64,000 bases of DNA from Corynebacterium deserti GIMN1.010 (GTDB lineage: Bacteria; Actinomycetota; Actinomycetes; Mycobacteriales; Mycobacteriaceae): the NCBI RefSeq assembly GCF_001277995.1, contig NZ_CP009220.1, positions 2,232,001 through 2,296,000 on the forward strand, given 5' to 3'. Shown piece after piece: positions 55,208 to 63,412 of this stretch. The number at the start of each line of letters is the position of its first letter. The first letter of the stretch is position 1. A model generated the notes under the pieces. That model had not been told where the DNA came from, made no database searches, and saw only the letters and a list, made by a program, of their open reading frames with translations. Position numbers and translations under genes: made by a program.

Positions 55208-56104
55208 TTATGCCTCCTTTTGGATAATGCGGCTGAGGTAGTTCGCAGAGACAACCACAGCGATGATGACAAAACCTGGAAGGACTGTCAGCCACCATGA
55301 GGTAGCCATGTAGTCGCGAGCATCAGAGATGAGCAGACCCCATTCTGGGGTTGGTGGTGGTGCACCGTAGCCCAAGAATCCCAAGACGGAGAGCTGCAGG
55401 ATGGCAGAACCAAATTGGAGAGCTGCCAGAGCAAACACTGGGGTCAGAGAGTTGGGCAGGATGTGGCGGAAGAGCACTTGAGTTTGGGTGCCGCCGGAGC
55501 CGTAGGCGGCCTCGACGAAATCGGACCCTGCGACTGTCATCACCTGGGAACGCGCAAGGCGGGCGAAGGTGGCAACAGAGGTAATACCGACAGCGATCGC
55601 TGCGTTCATGGTGCCGAAACCAAGCAGAATGATCACCGACAGGCTTAGCAGCAAAGCAGGAATGGACAGCAACACATCGACGAGTCGCATGAGGATAGTG
55701 TCAACCCAGCCTCGTTGCGCACCGGCCAGCAGACCAATCAAGGTTCCGGCGACGAGACCAACGAGCACAGCGATCAATGCACCAAGCAGGGTTTCACGAG
55801 CACCGTAAACCACACGGCTGTACAGATCACGGCCAACGGAGTCAGTGCCAAACCAGTGTTCACCGCTTGGAGATAGCAGTGCGACGTCTTCGCCAGAAAA
55901 CGGATCGTGGGAGGTGAACAAGCTTGGAATAAGAGCCATCAAGACAGCGATGGCAAGAATCGCAATGGACAAAATCGTGGTGGGACGAGTCCATGGGTTG
56001 CCCACGCCCTTGCGCTTGCGCGCAGAGTCAGACGAACCAGTACGAGGATTCGCGCCGGTTGGCTTCTTGGTTGGGACGTGTGCGGAATTTGTTGGATTGC
56101 TCAT
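55208..56104 (-). CDS. ABC permease, DppC type
   Basis: 298 residues from ATG at 56104 (MSNPTNSAHVP). A ~45-residue basic N-terminal tail (ARKRKGVGNPWTRPTT) is followed by six membrane segments and the binding-protein-dependent permease loop EAAYGSGGTQTQVLFRHILPNSLTP (EAA motif). GTDSVGRDLYSRVVYGARETL is typical of DppC. It lies 4 bp after the DppB-type permease stop. Confidence 0.93.
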   Translation of the reverse strand: MSNPTNSAHVPTKKPTGANPRTGSSDSARKRKGVGNPWTRPTTILSIAILAIAVLMALIPSLFTSHDPFSGEDVALLSPSGEHWFGTDSVGRDLYSRVVYGARETLLGALIAVLVGLVAGTLIGLLAGAQRGWVDTILMRLVDVLLSIPALLLSLSVIILLGFGTMNAAIAVGITSVATFARLARSQVMTVAGSDFVEAAYGSGGTQTQVLFRHILPNSLTPVFALAALQFGSAILQLSVLGFLGYGAPPPTPEWGLLISDARDYMATSWWLTVLPGFVIIAVVVSANYLSRIIQKEA

Positions 56105-56108
56105 GGCT

Positions 56109-57050
56109 TTATGCCCTTTCCCTGCGGCGCAGACGGGCATCGAGGACTGGGTAGAGCAAGTCCACGATGAGGTTGATCAAAACATAAACGGCTGCGGCAA
56201 TAACAACGATGGCTAACATGACCGGCATGTCACGGTTAGCAACGGCGTTGACAGTCATTTGGCCAAGGCCAGCGCGACCGAACACAGCTTCCGTCACCAC
56301 GGCGCCACCGACGAGCTCACCAAACAAAATGCCGGCGATGGTCAAGGTTGGTAGCAACGCGTTGCGTAGGACGTTGCGGAAGAAGATCCACATTTCGCCG
56401 GCACCTCGGGCACGAACGGCGGTGATGAACGGCTGGTTTTTTACTTCTTCAATCGAACGAATCAGAACCTGAGCCAACGGTGCCGTAATAGGAATAGACA
56501 GCGTCAGCGTCGGCAGGATGAGTCCCTGCGCTGGGGTGGTGCCGATAACTGGCACCCAACCAAGGCGGAAGGACACGATCTGAATCAAGATGATGCCGAG
56601 CCAGAAGCTTGGCAGGGAGACGAAGAGTGGTGGCAGTGCCTGGAAGAAGTTCTTGATCCAGGTAAAGCGATCCATGGTGGCCAAGATGGAGATCACCAAA
56701 GCCAAGATGGCTGCCAAAATGAAGGCCAAAATAGCCAAAGTAAGGGTTCCGGGTAATGCCTCTGCCAACTGGGTCGCAACGGCGGTGCCGGTTTGTACGG
56801 AGTATCCGAAATCGCCCACCAAGAATCCACCAAGGGTGGTGAAGTACTGGGAGATCAAGGATTCATCCGCGCCATAGGACTCTCGGATTTGGGCAATTTG
56901 CTCTGGGGACAAGCCCAGGTCAGGGCTTGAGTAACGAGCACTGACGGCGTCGCCGGGCAGTGCGGAAAGCATGATGAATGCCAACGTGAATGTGACCAAC
57001 AAGACCACTAGGGCCTGGCCGATACGACGCAGGATCTGCGCGGCGCTCAT
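56109..57050 (-). CDS. ABC permease, DppB type
   Basis: 313 residues, six membrane segments. The N-terminal RRIGQALVVLLVTFTLAFIM, the periplasmic region with GDFGYSVQTGTAV and the EAA-type loop TAVRARGAGEMWIFFRNVLRNALLP define DppB-type permeases. The gene starts directly after the binding-protein stop (no gap). Confidence 0.93.
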   Translation of the reverse strand: MSAAQILRRIGQALVVLLVTFTLAFIMLSALPGDAVSARYSSPDLGLSPEQIAQIRESYGADESLISQYFTTLGGFLVGDFGYSVQTGTAVATQLAEALPGTLTLAILAFILAAILALVISILATMDRFTWIKNFFQALPPLFVSLPSFWLGIILIQIVSFRLGWVPVIGTTPAQGLILPTLTLSIPITAPLAQVLIRSIEEVKNQPFITAVRARGAGEMWIFFRNVLRNALLPTLTIAGILFGELVGGAVVTEAVFGRAGLGQMTVNAVANRDMPVMLAIVVIAAAVYVLINLIVDLLYPVLDARLRRRERA

Positions 57051-58817
57051 TTAGTCCTCCTCGCTGGACTGATCGGACTGATCTTCGTGATCAATGTAGG
57101 TTTCGTAGAAACTTGGGCGGCCGATAACGTCTGGGTTAAATCCCTTGACGTAGGGCTGGACGCCGTACACAACGGGCTCTTCAAACAGTGGCAAGACATA
57201 GGCCTGCTCGGTGATGTAGTCCTGGGCGGCAGCTGATGCGGCAGCGCGGTCTTCTTCACGAGGGCTCGATGCAATGGCCATGAGCAGGTCTTCCAAATGT
57301 GGATCGCCGATTTCTGATTCACCGTTTTCGGTGCTCATGTTGAGCAGCTCGTTTCGGTTGGTGGAGTACAGCATGGATTTGAGCACGTCGTAGTCGGCGC
57401 GACCAACCATACTGTGGCGGACCTGGATCTTGTTGTAGTCCTTGGAGTCCGCATCCTGTGCAGCCTGGTCACCAGGGTTGAGGTTGACCTTGATGCCAAT
57501 GTCACCCAATTGTTCTTGAACCATGGTGACAACTTCGCGGGAGCGTGGCTGAGGAAGGGCTTCGTTGAAGGTAAGTTCGAGGAGCTCGCCATCTTTGCGG
57601 CGCATGCCGTCGTCGCCGACAACCCAACCGGCCTCGTCGAGAAGTTCTTGTGCCTTGTCGAGGTCATAAATGTAGGCATCTTTTTGTTCTTTGTAACCCA
57701 GGGCGTTGTGGCCGAGGACCGACGTTGCCAGGGGGTAGGACTCAGAGAACAACACGCGGAGGATCTTCTCGCGGTCAATGGCGTGAATGAGGGCCTGGCG
57801 GACGCGGATGTCAGACAGGATCTCATTTTTGAAGCGGAAGTAGAAACCGTTGTTCACACCGTTGGTGGCTGCAGAGACAATATTGATGCCTTCATTCACC
57901 AGATGGGTTTCCACTGGTGCTTCGATCTGGCGGCCGATATCGCCTTGGCCTGCAACGAGTGCACCGATACGCACGGACTCTTCACCTGCAAGAACGTAAT
58001 TGACACCATCAAGAAGGGCACGGCCTTGGTGTTCACGAGCTGGTGGAGCCCAGTCATAGTCTTCGCGGGCAGTCAGTGACAGGTTGGTGCCAAGTGTTTC
58101 ATCGGTGATAACAAACGGTCCAGAGCCGATGACATTGACGGCGTTGCCTGGAGCAAAGTCCTCATTGGCAAAATCCAAGGTGGCATCGGAGTAAAGGCCA
58201 GCGTTGAATGAGCTTGTTGCCTGGGCAAAGCCTGGCGCAGGCTCAGAAAAGTGGAAGCGGACGGTATCTTCATCCACTACTTCGCCGTGGTCATAATTGG
58301 TGATCTGCTCGGACACCGTGAGGCGACGATCCTTATCTCCCAGGCCGTAGAGATCAAAGTTTTTCACCACATTTTCTGCGGTCAGCGGAGTGCCGTCAGA
58401 GTAAGTGACATCCGTGCGGATATTAAAGGTGAACTCAGTGGCGTCCTCATTGATCTCTGGCAGCTCAGTGGCGATCCATGGGCTAAGTTCCAGAGTCTCA
58501 GGATCCTGGTAAAGCAAGCGGTCAGCGATGTTATTCACCACGCTGCCATTGGGATAAAAGCCTGCTGACGGTGGGTACAGCGTGGCAAAGAATTGTGGTT
58601 CAAGGTAAGTCAGGATGTTATCTTCGTCTGATGCTCGGTTGTCGACGGATGGCTGCGAAGAGCAACCAGCCAACACAGCCAGTGCGAGAAGTGCTGCGGA
58701 CATCTTTTTGATGAACCGACTGGTTCGTTTATGCGGTGAGGTTTCAGATGATCCGAAAGGTGATCCGAAAGGTGATCCGAAAGTGGATCCGAAACCGCGC
58801 CTGTGCTTGTGAGACAC
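57051..58817 (-). CDS. ABC peptide-type substrate-binding lipoprotein
   Basis: SBP_bac_5-family receptor, first gene of the operon. From GTG at 58817 (preceded by GGAGG) the protein has 588 residues: a repeat-containing N-terminus STFGSPFGSPFGSS, then the basic n-region KRTSRFIKKM, hydrophobic core and lipobox LAGC with lipidated Cys52. An internal ATG at 58703 would give a normal short signal peptide, but the strong ribosome binding site supports the longer form. The mature domain shows YSDGTPLTAENVVKNFDLYG and NEALPQPRSREV. The C-terminus is acidic (DHEDQSDQSSEED). Divergent from the FAD enzyme gene. Confidence 0.9.
   Translation of the reverse strand: MSHKHRRGFGSTFGSPFGSPFGSSETSPHKRTSRFIKKMSAALLALAVLAGCSSQPSVDNRASDEDNILTYLEPQFFATLYPPSAGFYPNGSVVNNIADRLLYQDPETLELSPWIATELPEINEDATEFTFNIRTDVTYSDGTPLTAENVVKNFDLYGLGDKDRRLTVSEQITNYDHGEVVDEDTVRFHFSEPAPGFAQATSSFNAGLYSDATLDFANEDFAPGNAVNVIGSGPFVITDETLGTNLSLTAREDYDWAPPAREHQGRALLDGVNYVLAGEESVRIGALVAGQGDIGRQIEAPVETHLVNEGINIVSAATNGVNNGFYFRFKNEILSDIRVRQALIHAIDREKILRVLFSESYPLATSVLGHNALGYKEQKDAYIYDLDKAQELLDEAGWVVGDDGMRRKDGELLELTFNEALPQPRSREVVTMVQEQLGDIGIKVNLNPGDQAAQDADSKDYNKIQVRHSMVGRADYDVLKSMLYSTNRNELLNMSTENGESEIGDPHLEDLLMAIASSPREEDRAAASAAAQDYITEQAYVLPLFEEPVVYGVQPYVKGFNPDVIGRPSFYETYIDHEDQSDQSSEED
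58750..58797. repeat. four tandem 12-bp repeats inside the binding-protein signal region
   Basis: GATCCGAAAGGT is repeated exactly at 58750-58761 and 58762-58773, followed by GATCCGAAAGTG and GATCCGAAACCG up to 58797. On the coding strand it encodes the FGS(T/P/S) tetrapeptide repeats before the lipoprotein signal peptide. In-frame length change by slippage is expected to be tolerated. Confidence 0.95.
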
Positions 58818-58914
58818 TAGGCTTACCTCCAGTAAATTTTTAAAATAGTTTACGCGTCAGTTAATTGATGTCCCAGAACTTAACACATATTTAGACAAAG
58901 CTGTACATCCGTTT

Positions 58915-58928
58915 AGACTAATTGGTCT
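58915..58928. promoter_or_regulatory. near-perfect palindrome in the divergent promoter region
   Basis: AGACTAATTGGTCT is palindromic in 12 of 14 positions and sits in AT-rich DNA midway between the binding-protein and FAD-enzyme genes. It is a candidate operator serving both directions; the regulator is unknown and none is encoded nearby. Confidence 0.45.
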
Positions 58929-58998
58929 GTATATTTTCAATTTATTCAGTTGCCAGAAGGCAGCGATAAGACGAGCGTTTCGTCGAGCAGGAGTTTTT

Positions 58999-60978
58999 GT
59001 GAACAGAAATAGTGTGCACGTTGCCATTATCGGAGTCGGACCACGTGGCATTTCCGTCCTGGAAAGAATGGCTTCAGCGCTTAACGACGCGGACAAGAAG
59101 GCAGGTCAACAGGATGGCGCGCCGGGATCCAGAGCAAATCAGAACTTAACCATCCACCTCATCGAAGACTCCCAAATGGGTGCTGGCAATATCTGGCGCA
59201 CAGACCAGACCCGAACGTTATGCATGAACACTCTCGCAGGCGCGGTGACATTATTCACAGAGCCCGGTTCGACGGTCACTGCACCTGTCGTAGAGGGTCC
59301 ACTGCAGTTCGATTGGATCCGCTTGCTGCGCGGCGACGAAGACCTTTCCGGCATTCCTGAAAAAGCCATCGAACTCTTCCATACCTATCCCCCAGAACCA
59401 TCTGTTGCGGAGGATTTCAAGGAAGAACTCGCTCAGAGCGTTACCCAATCCAACCCTTCGCGCGCACTTTACGGCGCTTATCTGCGCTGGGCTTTCGACG
59501 TTGCATTACAGCTTCTTCCCGATTGGGTTGAGGTGGAGCAGCACCATGCCCGCGCAATCGGCATCCGCGAGGACGGCGACCGCGATGTCATTACCCTCGA
59601 CAACTCCGAGATTATCTCCGCAGACTCCACTGTCATGGCTGTCGGCTGGCAAGTCCCTGCCCCCAACGCAGAAGAACAAGCCATCGCCGACGCCATCGCA
59701 ACCAACCCGGACCTCGTATGGGTTAAGCCCGGCAACCCCGTTGACCAGGACACTGCCCTCATTCCAGCTGGTGAGAAAGTTCTCGTCCGTGGCCTCGGCA
59801 TGGGATTTTTCGACATCATGGCCCTGACCACCATCGACCGCGGCGGAATTTTCCATGAAGATGACACCACCCGCTCCGGCTTGCGCTATGAACCCTCCGG
59901 CAACGAACCCCATTTCATCATCACTTCCGGTCGCGGCTACCCCTACCTGCCAAAATCTGACTACAAGTCCCTGCCTCCAGGGGCGAAACTCGCCCGACTC
60001 AAGGCCGTTATCTCAACAATCAACTCCCAAAACCGCGGCATCGCCTCCATCGATTACGACACCGAAGTGTGGCCAGCTGTCGCCCGCGACGCCTACGAGG
60101 CCTATTACGAGAACCTCAACCGCGTGCGACCCGAGGCCATCACCACGAGTTTTGACCGCTTGGTTGAGGTCATCGACTCCACAGATGTCGATAAGCTTCC
60201 CAAAGCACTTGCCGCCCACACCACAGACGTCTTTGACCTGAAAGCATGGGAATACCCGCTGGCCGGGATCAACGAAAGCGTCGACAAGCTCACCGCACGC
60301 ATCGCCGACGGCATGGCCTCCGACATCCGCCACGCTGTCGCCGCCTGGGACAGCCCACTGAAATCCGCGCTGTGGTCCATCTCTGCAGCCCGCAAACCCA
60401 GCTCCATCCTCGGTGCCGAAGGCCGCCTCACCTTCGAATCCCGCCGCAACCGTTTCGCCGCAGTCATGGCCCTTGGCCAAATGGTCGGCTCCGGACCACC
60501 ACTTTTCCGCACCCGCGAACTCCTAGCGCTTGTCGACGCGGGTCTCGCTCACTTCGCCGGCGCCCGCCCCCAGCTCAGCGTTCAAGACGGGCAGTGGCAA
60601 CTCACCTCGCCAACGACCGGATACGAGCCACAACGATCAACTGTGCTTGTCGACGCCTGGATGCACAACCCCGACGTCCGCCGCAGCTCCGATCCCCTCG
60701 CCCTGTCCCTTGAGGACGCCGACCGCGTTCGCCCATTTTCCGACTACACCGTCGACGGCACCGCCGCCCCAACTGGCTCACCCGAAGTCGATCCCGCTAC
60801 GCGCCTGCTAGTTCACCCCAATGGAAACCTCGATCCCCGCGTGCACCTCATCGGAATCCCGACCTATGCCCAGCTTGCGGACACCACGATCTCTCCAATG
60901 CCGGGTACCGATCCCCTCATGCTCCAGGAAACGGACAAAACAGCTGTCCATGTCCTGAAACAGGTAGGCCTAATCTAG
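58999..60978 (+). CDS. FAD/NAD(P)-binding protein (NAD_binding_9-type)
   Basis: 659 residues. The N-terminal dinucleotide-binding motif GVGPRG (12-17) within HVAIIGVGPRGISVLERM is the hallmark of the FAD-NAD(P)-binding family seen in ornithine-monooxygenase-like and EhpG-type proteins. Other segments: LHYSFF-free region with MNTLAGAVTLFTEPGS, RALYGAYLRWAF, VLVRGLGMGFFDIMALTT and ITSGRGYPYLP. GTG start at 58999 with AGGAG 5 bases upstream. Divergent from the ABC operon; followed at 405 bp by an aminotransferase. The reaction is unknown; an oxidation of the imported compound is plausible. Confidence 0.8.
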   Translation: MNRNSVHVAIIGVGPRGISVLERMASALNDADKKAGQQDGAPGSRANQNLTIHLIEDSQMGAGNIWRTDQTRTLCMNTLAGAVTLFTEPGSTVTAPVVEGPLQFDWIRLLRGDEDLSGIPEKAIELFHTYPPEPSVAEDFKEELAQSVTQSNPSRALYGAYLRWAFDVALQLLPDWVEVEQHHARAIGIREDGDRDVITLDNSEIISADSTVMAVGWQVPAPNAEEQAIADAIATNPDLVWVKPGNPVDQDTALIPAGEKVLVRGLGMGFFDIMALTTIDRGGIFHEDDTTRSGLRYEPSGNEPHFIITSGRGYPYLPKSDYKSLPPGAKLARLKAVISTINSQNRGIASIDYDTEVWPAVARDAYEAYYENLNRVRPEAITTSFDRLVEVIDSTDVDKLPKALAAHTTDVFDLKAWEYPLAGINESVDKLTARIADGMASDIRHAVAAWDSPLKSALWSISAARKPSSILGAEGRLTFESRRNRFAAVMALGQMVGSGPPLFRTRELLALVDAGLAHFAGARPQLSVQDGQWQLTSPTTGYEPQRSTVLVDAWMHNPDVRRSSDPLALSLEDADRVRPFSDYTVDGTAAPTGSPEVDPATRLLVHPNGNLDPRVHLIGIPTYAQLADTTISPMPGTDPLMLQETDKTAVHVLKQVGLI

Positions 60979-61383
60979 TCAGAGGGCAAACTGACCTCGC
61001 CCCTCGACATTGTGTGGACATTGTGTGCGAAAAGCACCGACGAATGCTGGTATTCCAGATTTTCGGTGCAATTGGCACACTTTTGGGCCGTTTTATGTTC
61101 AAAAAGCACCGAAATTTTCGAAGTCTCAAAATTTCGGTGCAATCGGCACAATTTCTGAATTTAATTCCCTTACATGCAGGAACTACAATGCTTTGCAAGC
61201 CATTCTAAGCCCCGTTCACACCCCAATGCAATAGAATGTACATTTGAATAACTCAACGCCTTAAATTGCCTTCTGGAGCACTGCCCCTTCTAGACCCATT
61301 TATCAGCCCCGTCGATAGCCACTCTCCGTCTGCATTGGCTAAGGTGATTAATGAATCATTTTTTCGATGGGGAGAGATACGTC
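60979..61383. other. intergenic region with hairpin-forming repeats
   Basis: About 400 bases with no gene. It contains two diverged ~72-bp units with inverted repeats (listed separately) and, towards 61370, the ribosome binding site GGGAGA of the aminotransferase gene. No terminator with a clear T-run follows the FAD-enzyme gene. Confidence 0.6.
61034..61150. repeat. two tandem hairpin units, ~72-bp period
   Basis: Unit 1: GCACCGA (61034-61040) pairs with TCGGTGC (61063-61069), followed by AATTGGCACA. Unit 2: GCACCGAAATTTT (61106-61118) pairs perfectly with AAAATTTCGGTGC (61128-61140), followed by AATCGGCACA. Both units are preceded by AAAA and are about 72 bp apart, indicating an old tandem duplication of a hairpin element. 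Confidence 0.8.
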
Positions 61384-62763
61384 ATGGCTTTGACTGGCTA
61401 CACCACCACAAATGGAGAGTTCATCGAGTTCGGATCCGCCGAAGCCAGAGCAGAAGCAGCCCGAATTTCCAAGTTGGATCGGGCTCACGTGTTCTATTCG
61501 TGGTCGGCGCAGGACAAGATTAATCCTCAAGCTTTCGCAGCGGTCGAGGGCTCCACTTTGTATGACTACGAGGGAAACGCATTCCTCGATATGGGATCCC
61601 AGTTAGTCTCAGCCAACTTGGGGCACAACCATCCTGCACTTGTTGAGGCGATCCAACATCAGGCGTCGCGAATTACTAACCTCAATCCTGCATTTGCCAA
61701 CGATATCCGCACAGAAGTTGCAGCTCAGCTCATCAAGATGGTTCGTGGCGATTTCTCCCACGTGTTTTTCACCAACGGTGGCGCAGACGCGATTGAACAT
61801 TCAATTCGCATGGCTCGTCTCCACACTGGTCGCGCCAAGATTTTGTCGGCATACCGCAGTTACCACGGGGCAACTGGTTCGGCGATGATGCTCACGGGTG
61901 AGAACCGTCGTTTGGGTAACCCCACCACGGATGGCGATATTTACCATTTCTGGGCACCGTTTGAGTATCGTTCGTCTTTCTTCTCTGAAAATCAGGAGGA
62001 AGAATGCGAGCGCGCTCTGCAGCATCTTAGGGACGTCATCGCATTTGAGGGCCCATCGATGATTGCCGCGATTGTCCTTGAACCTGTTGTTGGATCCTCG
62101 GGAATTATCGTTCCACCTGCAGGTTATCTGTCTGGGGTGCGCGACATCTGTGATGAGCACGGAATTCTTTTCATCGCGGACGAAGTGATGGTTGGCTTTG
62201 GTCGCACCGGCACGCTCTTTGCCTATGAGCACGCTGATGAGACATTCCAACCCGATCTCATCACGTTTGCCAAGGGTGTCAATAGTGGATATGCGCCGCT
62301 AGGTGGCGTGATCATGACGAAGGCAATCCGCGATACCTTCGCCGAGACCCCTTACACCGGTGGACTTACGTACTCCGGTCATCCACTCGCTGTAGCTCCT
62401 GCAAAAGCAGCACTTGACCTGTACAAGGATGGCTCAATTTTTGATCGCGTCGCGCAGCTCGGTGCAAAGGTCATTCAGCCTCGTCTCGAAGCTCTGCGTG
62501 AAAGCAACCGCACGGTCGGCGATGTTCGTGGCCTTGGTTTCTTCTGGGCTGTTGAATTTGTGTCCGATCCTGATGCCAAGACTCCGATGGATGCCGACAC
62601 AATGACTAAGGGCGCACGCGTGCTGCGTGCCCAGGGGGTCTGGCCGATGGTGTCGGGCAACCGTTTCCACATCGCCCCTCCACTGATCACCAGTGATGAA
62701 GAATTGGAGAAACTCCTTGCCGCTGTTGAGGAGGCAGCCAAGACCATCGAAGCTGAGGCGTAA
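61384..62763 (+). CDS. class III (omega) aminotransferase
   Basis: PLP-dependent aminotransferase, fold type I. The start ATG at 61384 has GGGAGA upstream and gives 459 residues. Marks: FTNGGADAIEHSIRMARLHTG, SYHGATGSAM, IIVPPAGYL, the PLP Asp in FIADEVMVGFGRTG and the Schiff-base Lys297 in TFAKGVNSGY. Similar to taurine/beta-alanine:pyruvate aminotransferases. In context it could deaminate an amine released from the peptide-type compound taken up by the neighbouring ABC system; substrate unknown. Confidence 0.92.
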   Translation: MALTGYTTTNGEFIEFGSAEARAEAARISKLDRAHVFYSWSAQDKINPQAFAAVEGSTLYDYEGNAFLDMGSQLVSANLGHNHPALVEAIQHQASRITNLNPAFANDIRTEVAAQLIKMVRGDFSHVFFTNGGADAIEHSIRMARLHTGRAKILSAYRSYHGATGSAMMLTGENRRLGNPTTDGDIYHFWAPFEYRSSFFSENQEEECERALQHLRDVIAFEGPSMIAAIVLEPVVGSSGIIVPPAGYLSGVRDICDEHGILFIADEVMVGFGRTGTLFAYEHADETFQPDLITFAKGVNSGYAPLGGVIMTKAIRDTFAETPYTGGLTYSGHPLAVAPAKAALDLYKDGSIFDRVAQLGAKVIQPRLEALRESNRTVGDVRGLGFFWAVEFVSDPDAKTPMDADTMTKGARVLRAQGVWPMVSGNRFHIAPPLITSDEELEKLLAAVEEAAKTIEAEA

Positions 62764-62768
62764 AAGCT

Positions 62769-62986
62769 CTACAACAGGTTCTGCCCCGTCGTGGGTCGAA
62801 CCTGTCCGTCACGTCCGGTAAATGGTGCAGATAGCATCCCTGCGCCGACATCGACAAGGAGGTACCCCACATCAATCCAGGTATCCTTCTCGGTACCGCT
62901 TTCCATTCGGCCTTCGTATTCTGCGCAAAGACCTGACACCCATGTGGCCGAGGATTCCAGATCGTGCGCGCATGACTGCCGTTTGC
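62769..62986 (-). pseudogene. unidentified gene remnant
   Basis: On the minus strand, after a TGA near 62989, about 70 codons are open and protein-like: ESSATWVSGLCAEYEGRMES, then GTEKDTWIDVGYLLVDVGAG and MLSAPFTGRDGQVRPTTGQN before TAG at 62771. There is no start codon or ribosome binding site, and the neighbouring frame carries a further piece (YKNFMAALAEDSGSVNRVRDRF at ~63020-63085), suggesting a frameshifted remnant. The family was not recognised. Confidence 0.4.
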
Positions 62987-63412
62987 TTCATCTAGGGGTG
63001 GGGTGAAGCGATCACGGACGCGATTAACTGACCCACTGTCTTCCGCCAAGGCGGCCATGAAATTCTTGTAATCTAACTCTTTCATTGCTCGGCCGAGGAA
63101 GCGGGCTCACCAGCTGGGAGTAGGTAGGTCTGCAAGGGGTTCAACAAGAGGCAGCGTTCGGGCTGCGACGATGAGGCGCGCGCCACCCTTGCGCCAGCTC
63201 CTGAGAAAGAGCTCGTCAACGCATAAAGGCATAAAAGAGCGCTTGTCGACGCCCCCTTCCACATCCCACCCCGCAGGCTGTGGAGGATCCACTTTTATAG
63301 GTGGTTGCACGCCGTGCTTGCCAGGAGACAACCCTGAAAGATCCCTGATTTCTCGTCACACTATGGCTCAGGTGCTATTAATAATTCCCTTCCTAGGAGT
63401 ACGCTTTCGATC
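62987..63412. other. gene-poor region before the DedA gene
   Basis: About 425 bases with remnant-like fragments only. A GCTTGTCGAC motif lies at 63241. The 3' part must contain the promoter of the DedA gene; AGGAG at 63395-63399 stands 13 bases before its ATG. Confidence 0.5.

Noticed and set aside
58741..58800. CRISPR-like array
   Set aside because: The repeats are 12 bp, directly adjacent without spacers and inside a coding frame. No CRISPR array or cas gene was seen anywhere in the window.
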